Assembly: GCA_022615805.1 (NCBI GenBank)
Contig: JAKEGO010000007.1
Span: 1 to 30,795, forward strand
DNA length: 30,795 nucleotides
Reading direction: 5' to 3'
Origin: Thermoplasmata archaeon
Lineage (GTDB): Archaea; Thermoplasmatota; JAKEGO01
Positions 1-6,948 of this stretch are shown piece after piece (the first letter of the stretch is position 1; every line of letters starts with the position of its first letter). The notes under the pieces were generated by a model. That model saw only the letters and a program-made list of their open reading frames with translations. It was not told the origin of the DNA and did no database searches. A program made the translations under genes and the position numbers.

Positions 1-48
1 GAGAGGAAGACCGTGATGCTCAACGTCATGATGGAGGCCGACCGATGA
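1..48 (+). CDS. C-terminal end of an unidentified upstream gene (partial)
   Basis: An open frame from the left edge ends in TGA at 46-48, giving a 15-residue tail ending MMEADR. The stop overlaps the ATG of the E2 gene (ATGA at 45-48), the same tight coupling seen in other operons here, so this is probably the 3' end of a co-transcribed gene. The fragment is too short to identify. By analogy with known archaeal and bacterial ubiquitin-like operons it could be an E1-like or ubiquitin-like gene, but nothing visible proves that. Confidence 0.45.
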   Translation, partial: ERKTVMLNVMMEADR

Positions 49-581
49 ACTTCGAGCGCATCGAGGCCGATTACTTCGAGGCTGTGAACGAGTTCGAGGA
101 GGACCCCTATGTCGACATCCGGGTCTGGAAGGGTGACAACACCGTTGGTCACCTCGAGGTGGTGATCGCGGGGGCCGAGGGGACGCCATATGCGGGAGGC
201 CACTACCACTTCGAGATCAAGATGTTCTCCGACTACCCTTTCAGCCCGCCGGGCGTGTTCTGCCACACCCCGATATGGCACCCGAACATCGCGCTCAACA
301 GGAAGGCGCCGACGAAGAACTCGTGGAGGGACAACGTCTGCTTCGACATCATCGACCCCAGGCGGGTCGGGAAGATCGATCCCGTGACGAACACCGCCGG
401 ATGGACCCCCACGAGGGACCTGACGATGCTCATCGAGGGGTTGAAACTGATGATCCACATGTTCCCGCCGTTCTTCAACACCGATGACCCGCTCAACGAG
501 GACGCCGCGAAGCAGTACGTTCAGGACCGCGATGGGTTCATGGAGAATGCGAGGGAGATGAATGATCGCCATGCCAGGTGA
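45..581 (+). CDS. E2 ubiquitin-conjugating enzyme homologue (UBC fold)
   Basis: This 178-residue protein carries the hallmarks of E2 enzymes, which carry a ubiquitin-like modifier as a cysteine thioester and pass it to a target lysine. Seen in order: a central strand ending in YPFSPP (64-69), the HPN motif (79-81), a catalytic-type cysteine in NVCFDI (Cys99), then GWTPTRDL and DDPLNEDAAKQY, matching the helix-3 and helix-4 region of E2s. Two short insertions flank the active site: about 14 residues between HPNI and the Cys strand, and about 16 after it. The C-terminal third looks, from memory, closest to the NEDD8 E2 UBE2F. It overlaps an upstream gene by 4 nt and the JAMM protease gene by 20 nt, so E2 and deconjugase are translationally coupled. 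No E1 or modifier gene is visible; they may lie left of the window. Family assignment is firm; substrate and modifier are unknown. Confidence 0.92.
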   Translation: MNFERIEADYFEAVNEFEEDPYVDIRVWKGDNTVGHLEVVIAGAEGTPYAGGHYHFEIKMFSDYPFSPPGVFCHTPIWHPNIALNRKAPTKNSWRDNVCFDIIDPRRVGKIDPVTNTAGWTPTRDLTMLIEGLKLMIHMFPPFFNTDDPLNEDAAKQYVQDRDGFMENAREMNDRHAR

Positions 582-1449
582 CGACAGTGGCGCGAAACGG
601 AACGCGACGGGAAAGGCGGCCGCGAAGCGCCAGAACGCCGTCAATGCCGGGGCGGTGAAGTCCGGGAAGGCGCCCGCCACGCCCGCAAAGTCGAAACCGG
701 ACACGGACGCGGTGCTCACCCTCAGGGCGCTCGCCACGGTACTCAGGCACGGCCTCCGCTTCGCGAACGCGTCCATCCCCTCGGACAGGTGGGTCGAGTG
801 CATGGGCTTCCTCCTCGGCGACGTCCAGGGGGAGGTGGTCCAGATCAAGGACGCCATCCCGATCACCAACGGCAGCAAGGTCGAGGTCAGGTTCGGCGAC
901 GACCACTACCGGATCGCCGACGGCATCAACACTAAGCTCAAGGACGAGCTCTGGGTCGTCGGGTGGTACCACACGCACCCCGGCCACGACCTCTTCCTCT
1001 CGACGGTGGACAGGGTCAACCATGCCGGATACCAGATGCTCAACGAGAACGCCGTCGCCCTCGTCTTCGACCCCTCGAAGCTGACGGGCGAGAACTCCCT
1101 CAACCTGGCCGACTACATGCGCTTCTTCAGGCTCAAGGACCCCTCGAAGCTCGGCAGGTCGGAGTACGACGAGCTCGACAGCGTCCGTCTCGAGGGGAGC
1201 TTCTCCGACATGGTGGACGCGATACGCGAGATCACGGAGGCCGTCCAGCTCGGCCACCCCGTCCTCCTCGAGTTCGAGGAAGTCCCAGCTCCGTCGATAC
1301 AGTCGCTCGAGGAGCTCGTCAACCGGATGTTCACCTCGATCCAGGAGATCCGCAGCGACGTCAAGGACCTGAAGGTCCAGCAGGCTGGCCTCGAGAAACA
1401 GGTGAGGCGCACCGTGACCGACCTGCTCGACGACGAGAAGCTCGAGTAG
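562..1449 (+). CDS. JAMM/MPN metalloprotease, Rpn11/Csn5-like deconjugase
   Basis: This 295-residue protein has a full JAMM zinc-protease motif: a glutamate in WVECMGFLLG (Glu79), then GWYHTHPG with His137 and His139, Ser147 and Asp150, in the E...HxH-x10-D arrangement. The surrounding VVGWYHTHPG strand is very like eukaryotic Rpn11 and Csn5, which cleave ubiquitin or NEDD8 isopeptide bonds. The first 50 residues are rich in Lys, Ala and Pro and look disordered; residues about 245-295 look like a coiled coil (SLEELVNRMF, EIRSDVKDLK) and may drive oligomerisation or partner binding. ATG at 562 overlaps the end of the E2 gene; ATG at 571 is an alternative. The likely role is removal or processing of the small modifier conjugated by the neighbouring E2. 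A JAMM acting on another peptide or small molecule is possible but less likely beside an E2. Confidence 0.9.
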   Translation: MIAMPGDDSGAKRNATGKAAAKRQNAVNAGAVKSGKAPATPAKSKPDTDAVLTLRALATVLRHGLRFANASIPSDRWVECMGFLLGDVQGEVVQIKDAIPITNGSKVEVRFGDDHYRIADGINTKLKDELWVVGWYHTHPGHDLFLSTVDRVNHAGYQMLNENAVALVFDPSKLTGENSLNLADYMRFFRLKDPSKLGRSEYDELDSVRLEGSFSDMVDAIREITEAVQLGHPVLLEFEEVPAPSIQSLEELVNRMFTSIQEIRSDVKDLKVQQAGLEKQVRRTVTDLLDDEKLE

Positions 1450-1508
1450 ACGGTTCCCTCTTTTCCTCGGGCTCCGGAGCGCGCCCCGGGGGACGTTCCC
1501 TGGGCAAC

Positions 1509-1516
1509 GATTATAC
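1509..1516 (+). promoter_or_regulatory. TATA box for alaX
   Basis: GATTATAC is centred about 26 bp upstream of the ATG at 1539. That spacing would start the transcript at or next to the start codon, a leaderless mRNA, and favours 1539 over the out-of-frame ATG at 1531. Confidence 0.5.
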
Positions 1517-1538
1517 CCATGCCCGCGGATATGGTGAC

Positions 1539-2228
1539 ATGGAAAGGCTCTACCTCGCCGACGCCTACATCAGGGAGTTCGATGCGACCGTCCTCGACAC
1601 CGAGGGCGGCGGCGTCCTCCTCGACAGGACCGCCTTCTACCCCGGGGGCGGCGGGCAGCCGGCGGACACGGGACGGTTGGAGTGGGACGGCGGGTCGTGC
1701 GCCGTGACGGGTTCGGAGGGCGACAGGCTTTTCGTCGATGGCAACCCCCCGCCGGCCGGCGCGAGGGTGAATGGCGCTCTCGACTGGGACCGACGGTACG
1801 CCATCATGCGGGCGCACACCGCCCTCCACGTCATCGACGGCGTCGCGTACAAGGACTACGGCGTCGACATCACCGGGAACCAACTCTACCCGGGGAGGGG
1901 CCGGCTCGACCTCTCCTTCGACAACATGACCCGCGAGCTGGCCGAGGAGATCATCGCGGCGTCGAACGCGGCGGCGAGGCGGGGACTTCAGGTGAAGGCG
2001 TACTTCATATCAAGGGAGGAGTTCGCCGCGAGGCCCCAGCTGATGAGGGTCGCGGGCCACCTCTACGACAAGTACACCGAGTTCCGCATCGTCGAGATCG
2101 AGGGGTTCGACATGCAGGCCGACGGCGGCACCCACGTGGCGAACACGTCGGAGATCGGGGCCATGGTCCTGTCCGAGTACAAGTCCAAGGGCGCGAGGAA
2201 CAAGAGGATCTACGTGGACCTCCGCTGA
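1539..2228 (+). CDS. alaX: AlaX-type alanyl-tRNA editing hydrolase
   Basis: This 229-residue stand-alone homologue of the AlaRS editing domain should deacylate mis-charged Ser- or Gly-tRNA(Ala) in trans. Visible features are the N-terminal TAFYPGGGGQPADTG loop (31-45) typical of the AlaX/AlaRS N-terminal barrel, the zinc motif HTALH (His93 and His97), and ADGGTHVANTSEIG (194-207) with His199. Length fits the AlaX-M class. The residue preceding GGTH is Asp195 where many AlaRS editing domains have a zinc-binding Cys; the same DGGTH form may occur in other archaeal AlaX proteins, so activity is not excluded. The open frame extends far upstream, but the TATA box and AlaX homology both point to the ATG at 1539. 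It has its own promoter, separate from the E2-JAMM operon. Confidence 0.9.
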   Translation: MERLYLADAYIREFDATVLDTEGGGVLLDRTAFYPGGGGQPADTGRLEWDGGSCAVTGSEGDRLFVDGNPPPAGARVNGALDWDRRYAIMRAHTALHVIDGVAYKDYGVDITGNQLYPGRGRLDLSFDNMTRELAEEIIAASNAAARRGLQVKAYFISREEFAARPQLMRVAGHLYDKYTEFRIVEIEGFDMQADGGTHVANTSEIGAMVLSEYKSKGARNKRIYVDLR

Positions 2229-2721
2229 CGACATCCGCAACGAGCGCGACCGGCACTCCCGGGGGAACCCCCCACTCCATCATGGCTATCCCGGATCGGG
2301 GAGGGGGGCGGTGGGGCGTGCTATCCAGGCCTGGGCGAGTGGCATGACACGGGTGGCACCGGGCAGGACCGGGGGAGTGAACACAGGACCGAGGGGGGCG
2401 GCAGGAGGCCTCTTCAGGCCTGGGGTGGGGCTGGCGGGGGGACACAGGATTCAGAGCTCGGTCGTGGACGTTCTTGGGGGGCGGCCGCTCGCGCCCCGAG
2501 CGCCCTCCGGACGCAGGGCGCTTGGACCGCGGCCTCGTACAAGTGGGCAGCGGGATGTCCGTTCCCGGATGCAAGCCACTCCACTATTGGCCTGGGAATT
2601 GGATCGATGGTCACATCTCCCATTCGAGAACAAGGCGATACCATATCAGTCGAGGAAGAATTGAACAGGGCAGGCCCCTTCAGCATCAGAAATTGCCAGA
2701 TCTGAAGGGTCCGTTTTTGAT

Positions 2722-2782
2722 CGACCTTTTTCTTGCATCGGAGCTATTTACAGCGTCCAAGACCGATGTGCGAAAAAGGTCG
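2722..2782. promoter_or_regulatory. 11-bp inverted repeat upstream of gap
   Basis: CGACCTTTTTC at 2722-2732 is the exact reverse complement of GAAAAAGGTCG at 2772-2782. The right arm ends just upstream of the TATA box at 2789, over the position expected for the BRE/TFB site. The 39-bp spacer is about four helical turns, so a dimeric or tetrameric regulator could bridge both arms. The regulator is unknown. Confidence 0.45.
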
Positions 2783-2788
2783 GTTATT

Positions 2789-2797
2789 CTTTTATAT
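2789..2797 (+). promoter_or_regulatory. TATA box for gap
   Basis: CTTTTATAT is a strong archaeal TATA element, preceded by a purine-rich BRE-like stretch. Transcription should begin near 2820, giving a leader of under 10 nt before the ATG at 2829. Confidence 0.65.
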
Positions 2798-2828
2798 CCC
2801 CGGCGGATACTCCGACGGAGGCTCCCAC

Positions 2829-3851
2829 ATGACGGCGAAGATAGCCATCAATGGTTACGGCACCATAGGCAAGAGGGTCGCGCTGGCGGTGAAGGCGCAG
2901 AAGGACATGAAGGTGGTCGGCGTCGTCAAGACGCGCCCGACCTTCGAGGCCTGGACGGCGGTCGAGAACGGCTTCAAGCTGTACACGCCGTCGAAGAGCG
3001 TGGCGGCGATGGAGGAGGCGGGGCTCGCGGTGGCTGGGACGCAGGAGGAGCTCATCGAGGAGGCGGACCTGGTGGTCGACGCGACGCCGGGGAAGATCGG
3101 CGACGAGATGGCCGCGCTCTACCGCTCGCTGGGGAAGAAGGCCATCTTCCAGGGGGGCGAGGAGCACGAGCTGTGCGGCACGAGCTTCAACGCCTATTCC
3201 AATTACTCGGAGGCGCTGGGGAAGGACCTGGTGCGGGTGGTATCCTGCAACACGACCGGACTGGCGCGGACCCTGTACCCGCTCTGGGAGGCGGGATACG
3301 TGCGCGGGGTCCTCGCGACGATGGTCCGCCGCGCGGCCGACCCCGGGGACTCGAAGAAAGGGCCGATCAACGCCATCGAGCCGTCCCTCAAGGTCCCGTC
3401 GCACCACGGGCCCGACGTGCAGACCGTCATCCCCGGCCTTCCGATAAGCACCGTCGCCGTCAAGGTCCCGACCACCCTCATGCACCTCCATTCCGTGGCG
3501 GTGGAACTGAAGAAGAACGTCAAACCCGAGACGATCATCGACCGGTGGTCGCCGTTGAGGCGCATCATGCTCATCGACGGATCGAAGGGACTGCCGAGCA
3601 CGGCCCAGGTGATGGAGATGGCGCGCGACATGGGCCGGCCGTTCTCCGATCTCTGGGAGATCGCGGTGTGGCGCGACGGCGTGCACGTCAAGGACGGCGT
3701 GCTCTACTACTTCCAGGCCGTGCACCAGGAGTCGGACGTCATCCCGGAGAACGTCGATTGCATCCGCGCGATGCTCCAGATGGAGACCGACCCGCAGAGG
3801 AGCATCGACGAGACCGACCGGCGGATGGGCGTCGGGGTGAGGCGGCGGTGA
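2829..3851 (+). CDS. gap: Archaeal type II glyceraldehyde-3-phosphate dehydrogenase (phosphorylating)
   Basis: This 340-residue protein interconverts glyceraldehyde 3-phosphate plus phosphate and 1,3-bisphosphoglycerate using NAD(P). It starts with the Rossmann strand IAINGYGTIGKRVALAV (5-21) and has the catalytic cysteine in VVSCNTTGLARTL (Cys140), the archaeal GAPDH signature. Length matches the archaeal family. The frame stays open upstream to 2733, but homology, the CTTTTATAT box and a GGAGG just before the ATG support the start at 2829. The stop overlaps the GTG start of a ferredoxin gene, so the two are co-translated. In archaea this enzyme often works mainly in gluconeogenesis, which would fit the nearby ppdK. 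Assignment is firm; cofactor preference cannot be read from the sequence. Confidence 0.95.
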   Translation: MTAKIAINGYGTIGKRVALAVKAQKDMKVVGVVKTRPTFEAWTAVENGFKLYTPSKSVAAMEEAGLAVAGTQEELIEEADLVVDATPGKIGDEMAALYRSLGKKAIFQGGEEHELCGTSFNAYSNYSEALGKDLVRVVSCNTTGLARTLYPLWEAGYVRGVLATMVRRAADPGDSKKGPINAIEPSLKVPSHHGPDVQTVIPGLPISTVAVKVPTTLMHLHSVAVELKKNVKPETIIDRWSPLRRIMLIDGSKGLPSTAQVMEMARDMGRPFSDLWEIAVWRDGVHVKDGVLYYFQAVHQESDVIPENVDCIRAMLQMETDPQRSIDETDRRMGVGVRRR

Positions 3852-4015
3852 CGGCGAGGGTCAAGAGGGACCTGTGCCTCGGGTGCGGCGCCTGCAGGGA
3901 AGCCTGCCCCGTCGAGGCCATCAGGATAAGGGTCACCGCGATCGTCAACGCCGAGAAGTGCGCGTCGTGCGGGCTGTGCGTCGAGACGTGCCCGCAGTAT
4001 GCCATCACGGTCTGA
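3848..4015 (+). CDS. 2[4Fe-4S] ferredoxin
   Basis: This 55-residue protein contains two canonical cluster-binding motifs, CLGCGACREACP and CASCGLCVETCP, each CxxCxxCxxxCP, separated by about 26 residues; little else is present, so it is a small bacterial/clostridial-type electron carrier. The start is GTG at 3848, overlapping the gap stop as GTGA. The frame is open far upstream, but that upstream translation is the shadow of gap and has no ferredoxin features. Coupling to phosphorylating GAPDH is unusual because that enzyme uses NAD(P), not ferredoxin. The partner oxidoreductase is not in the window. Confidence 0.88.
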   Translation: MTARVKRDLCLGCGACREACPVEAIRIRVTAIVNAEKCASCGLCVETCPQYAITV

Positions 4016-4156
4016 TAGGGGCGTCCAAGAGACCATCGGCCCACCCCCGATACATGCCCGCTGTCCTCCATCCTTGTCCGAAACGACGATAGACAGCCCT
4101 CCGTCGGGGGAGAGGGCGGCATCCCCCCATAGGGACCAGCATTCTCCCGGCATCAC

Positions 4157-4165
4157 CTATAAATA
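4157..4165 (+). promoter_or_regulatory. TATA box for ppdK
   Basis: CTATAAATA is a near-consensus archaeal TATA box. It is centred about 36 bp upstream of the ATG at 4197, which predicts a leader of about 8-10 nt. Confidence 0.65.
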
Positions 4166-4196
4166 ACATGTCGCCCCCATCCGAGGCCGTGAGACG

Positions 4197-6935
4197 ATGA
4201 AGTACGTCTACCGCTTCGACGAGGGCGACGCGACGATGAAGGACCTGCTCGGCGGGAAGGGCGCCAACCTCGCAGAGATGACCAGGATGGGCCTCCCGGT
4301 CCCGCAGGGCTTCACCATCACGACCAAGGCCTGCAAGGAGTACATCTCCACCGGGCAGATGCCCGCGCGCCTGATGGACCAGGTCTCTCGCGCGCTCGCC
4401 GACCTCGAGAGGGCCTCGGGGAGGACCTTCGGCGCGGGCAGCGACCCGCTCCTCCTGTCGGTCAGGTCCGGTGCAAGGTTCTCGATGCCGGGCATGATGG
4501 ATACCGTTCTCAACCTCGGGCTCAACGACGCGACGGTTGGAGCCCTCGCTTCGGCCTCCGGGGACGAGAGGTTCGCGCTCGACTCCTACCGCAGACTCCT
4601 GCAGATGTTCGGTGACGTCGTCCTCGGCATCGAGCACGAGGTCTTCGAGGAGGCCCTCGGCACGATCAGGCGCGAGGAGGGCGCCGATTTCGACAACGAG
4701 ATCTCGGTGGCGGGCCTCGCGGAGGTCATCGCGGCCTACAAACGGGCATACTCGGCCCACGGAGTGGAGTTCCCCCAGGACCCGAGGAGGCAGCTCGCAC
4801 TCTCCATCGAGGCTGTCTTCCGGTCGTGGGACAACCCGCGGGCCAAGACCTACCGGCGCCTCAACGGCATCCCCGACGACATCGGCACGGCGGTCAACGT
4901 CCAGAGGATGGTCTTCGGCAACATGGGCGCGGGGTCGGCCACCGGCGTCGCGTTCACGCGCAACCCGGCGACGGGGGAGAGGGAGCGCTACGGGGAGTAC
5001 CTCCTCAACGCGCAGGGCGAGGACGTCGTCGCCGGCATCAGGACGCCGAGGCCGATCGCCGGGCTCGCGGAGGACATGCCCGAGGTGTGGGAACGTCTGT
5101 CCGCGGCCTTCGACGAGCTCGAGCGCCACTACGCCGAGATGCAGGACTTCGAGTTCACGGTCGAGCGCGGCCACCTCCACATCCTGCAGACGAGGACCGG
5201 GAAGAGGACGGCGCAGGCGGCGGTCAAGATCGCGGTCGACATGCTGGAGGAGGGGCTCATCGACGTCGAGACGTCGCTGATGCGCGTGAAGCCCGAACAG
5301 CTCGAGATGCTCCTGCACCGGCAGATCGACCCGAAGGCGAAGCACGACCCCGTCACCAGGGGGCTCAGCGCGTCGCCGGGCGCCACCGCAGGGCAGGTGG
5401 TGTTCACGGCCGACGACGCGGTCGAATGGAACGGCGAGGGCAAGAGGGTCATCCTCGTGCGGATCGAGACGAAGCCCGACGACATCCACGGGTTCGACGC
5501 CGCGGCGGGGATACTCACCTCGACAGGGGGGATGACGAGCCACGCCGCTGTCGTCGCCAGGGCCATGGGCAAACCCTGCATCGCCGGCGCGGAGGCCCTC
5601 AGGATCGATTACGCGGCGAGGCGCATGACCGTCGGCGACATCGTCATTTGCGAGGGGGACGTCGTCACCATCGACGGCACGCGCGGAGAGGTCATGGTCG
5701 GCGAGCTTCCCATGGTCGAGGCGAAGATCTCGGGGGACCTAGCGAGGTTCCTCGCGAACGCGGACCGCGTCCGGCGCCTCGGGATCAGGGCGAACGCCGA
5801 CACACCCGAGTCCGCGGCGAAGGCGATCGAGTTCGGCGCGGAGGGGATCGGCCTCTGCAGGACCGAGCGCATGTTCAACGCCGTGGACCGGCTCCCCTCG
5901 GTCCAGCAGATGATCCTCTCGAAGGATGCGGACGAGCGCCGCTCGATCCTAGACACGCTCTTCGCGTTCCAGAAGGCCGACTTCCGCGAGATACTGTCCA
6001 TCATGGACGGCAAGCCCGTCATCGTGCGCCTCCTCGACCCGCCTCTGCACGAGTTCCTGCCGACGAGGGCGGAGCTCGAGGCCGAGCTTGATGCCCTGCG
6101 GACCGAGAGGTCCCTCGCGAGGGTCCACGGCAGGGCGCCCGACGTCAGTTCACTTCCGCGCGGCGTCGCGGAGCTCGTCTCGAGCGGCGGTCTGGAGGCG
6201 TTCGACGGGCTGATCGCGGAGCGGATGTCGATGCTCGCCTCGATCGAGGAGCTCGCGGAGGTGAACCCGATGCTCGGTCACAGGGGAGTGAGGCTGGGTA
6301 TAACCCACCCGGACATCTACGAGATGCAGATCCGCGCGATCGCCACCGCTGCCGCCGAGCTGGTGCGGGAGGGGAAGGACCCGAGGCCCGAGGTCATGGT
6401 CCCGCAGGTCACGCTCAGGAGGGAGCTCGACGTCGTCAAGCGGACGTTCGACCGCGTGATCGCCGAGGTGGTCCGGGAGTCCGGCGTCGAGCTGCACATC
6501 GAGTACGGGACCATGATCGAGACCGTCCGGGCGTGCCTCGTCGCGGAGGACCTCGCCGGGGTCGCGGACTTCTTCTCCTTCGGCACAAACGACCTGACGC
6601 AGGCGACCTTCAGCTTCAGCCGCGAGGACGCGGAGGCGAAGTTCCTCCCGTTCTACGAGACCATGGAGATCATCGATGGCAACCCGTTCCAGACCCTCGA
6701 CCCGGAGGGGGTCGCCGGCCTGGTCGCCACGGGGGTCAAGCACGGCAGGAAGAAGAGGAAGGACCTCACCGTCGGCATCTGCGGCGAGCACGGCGGGGAC
6801 CCCGCGAGCGTGCACCTCTTCCACGGCATCGGGCTCGATTACGTCTCGTGCTCCCCGTTCAGGATCCCGATCGCCCGCCTCGCCGCGGCACAGGCCGCGC
6901 TCGAGGGGAAGCGGTCGAAAGGGAAGAAGGCGTGA
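4197..6935 (+). CDS. ppdK: Pyruvate, phosphate dikinase
   Basis: This 912-residue enzyme catalyses pyruvate + ATP + Pi to PEP + AMP + PPi, reversibly. The order is standard: an N-terminal ATP-grasp region (about 1-340, with GGKGANLAEM at 18-27 and VSVRSGARFSMPGMMDT-like motifs near 95-105), the swivelling phosphohistidine domain with GGMTSHAAVVARAMGKPC (phospho-acceptor His449), and a C-terminal TIM barrel that binds pyruvate/PEP, ending with GICGEHGGDP (Cys862, the usual acid/base). The length is slightly above the roughly 875 residues of bacterial enzymes. It has its own TATA box and is followed after 13 nt by birA. With gap it suggests control of flux between pyruvate and hexoses. PEP synthase is excluded by the PPDK-type N-terminus and GICGEHGGDP motif. 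Confidence 0.97.
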   Translation: MKYVYRFDEGDATMKDLLGGKGANLAEMTRMGLPVPQGFTITTKACKEYISTGQMPARLMDQVSRALADLERASGRTFGAGSDPLLLSVRSGARFSMPGMMDTVLNLGLNDATVGALASASGDERFALDSYRRLLQMFGDVVLGIEHEVFEEALGTIRREEGADFDNEISVAGLAEVIAAYKRAYSAHGVEFPQDPRRQLALSIEAVFRSWDNPRAKTYRRLNGIPDDIGTAVNVQRMVFGNMGAGSATGVAFTRNPATGERERYGEYLLNAQGEDVVAGIRTPRPIAGLAEDMPEVWERLSAAFDELERHYAEMQDFEFTVERGHLHILQTRTGKRTAQAAVKIAVDMLEEGLIDVETSLMRVKPEQLEMLLHRQIDPKAKHDPVTRGLSASPGATAGQVVFTADDAVEWNGEGKRVILVRIETKPDDIHGFDAAAGILTSTGGMTSHAAVVARAMGKPCIAGAEALRIDYAARRMTVGDIVICEGDVVTIDGTRGEVMVGELPMVEAKISGDLARFLANADRVRRLGIRANADTPESAAKAIEFGAEGIGLCRTERMFNAVDRLPSVQQMILSKDADERRSILDTLFAFQKADFREILSIMDGKPVIVRLLDPPLHEFLPTRAELEAELDALRTERSLARVHGRAPDVSSLPRGVAELVSSGGLEAFDGLIAERMSMLASIEELAEVNPMLGHRGVRLGITHPDIYEMQIRAIATAAAELVREGKDPRPEVMVPQVTLRRELDVVKRTFDRVIAEVVRESGVELHIEYGTMIETVRACLVAEDLAGVADFFSFGTNDLTQATFSFSREDAEAKFLPFYETMEIIDGNPFQTLDPEGVAGLVATGVKHGRKKRKDLTVGICGEHGGDPASVHLFHGIGLDYVSCSPFRIPIARLAAAQAALEGKRSKGKKA

Positions 6936-6948
6936 GGGGTGCGCGACG

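Larger units (their letters stand above)
2229..2828. other. 600-bp intergenic region, G-rich then AT-richer
   Basis: No convincing gene was found. From about 2260 to 2530 the plus strand is very G-rich with runs such as GGGGTGGGG (2422-2430) followed by a six-G run (2436-2441), and CAGGCCTGGG occurs twice (near 2328 and 2415). From about 2570 to 2828 base composition becomes more AT-rich and ends in the gap promoter. I looked for RNase P and SRP RNA signatures and saw none. A structured RNA or decayed gene remains possible. Confidence 0.5.

Noticed and set aside
2229..2828. RNase P RNA or SRP RNA gene
   Set aside because: Neither the GAGGAAAGTCC-type RNase P motif nor the SRP helix 8 motif was seen on reading through.
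2474..3847. A long N-terminal extension of the ferredoxin
   Set aside because: The upstream part of that frame overlaps gap in another frame and has an Arg/Gly-rich shadow composition; the GTG at 3848 gives a normal-length ferredoxin.
4005..5543. A 512-residue open frame on the minus strand
   Set aside because: Lies antisense to ppdK and shows no recognisable motif; shadow of a high-GC gene.
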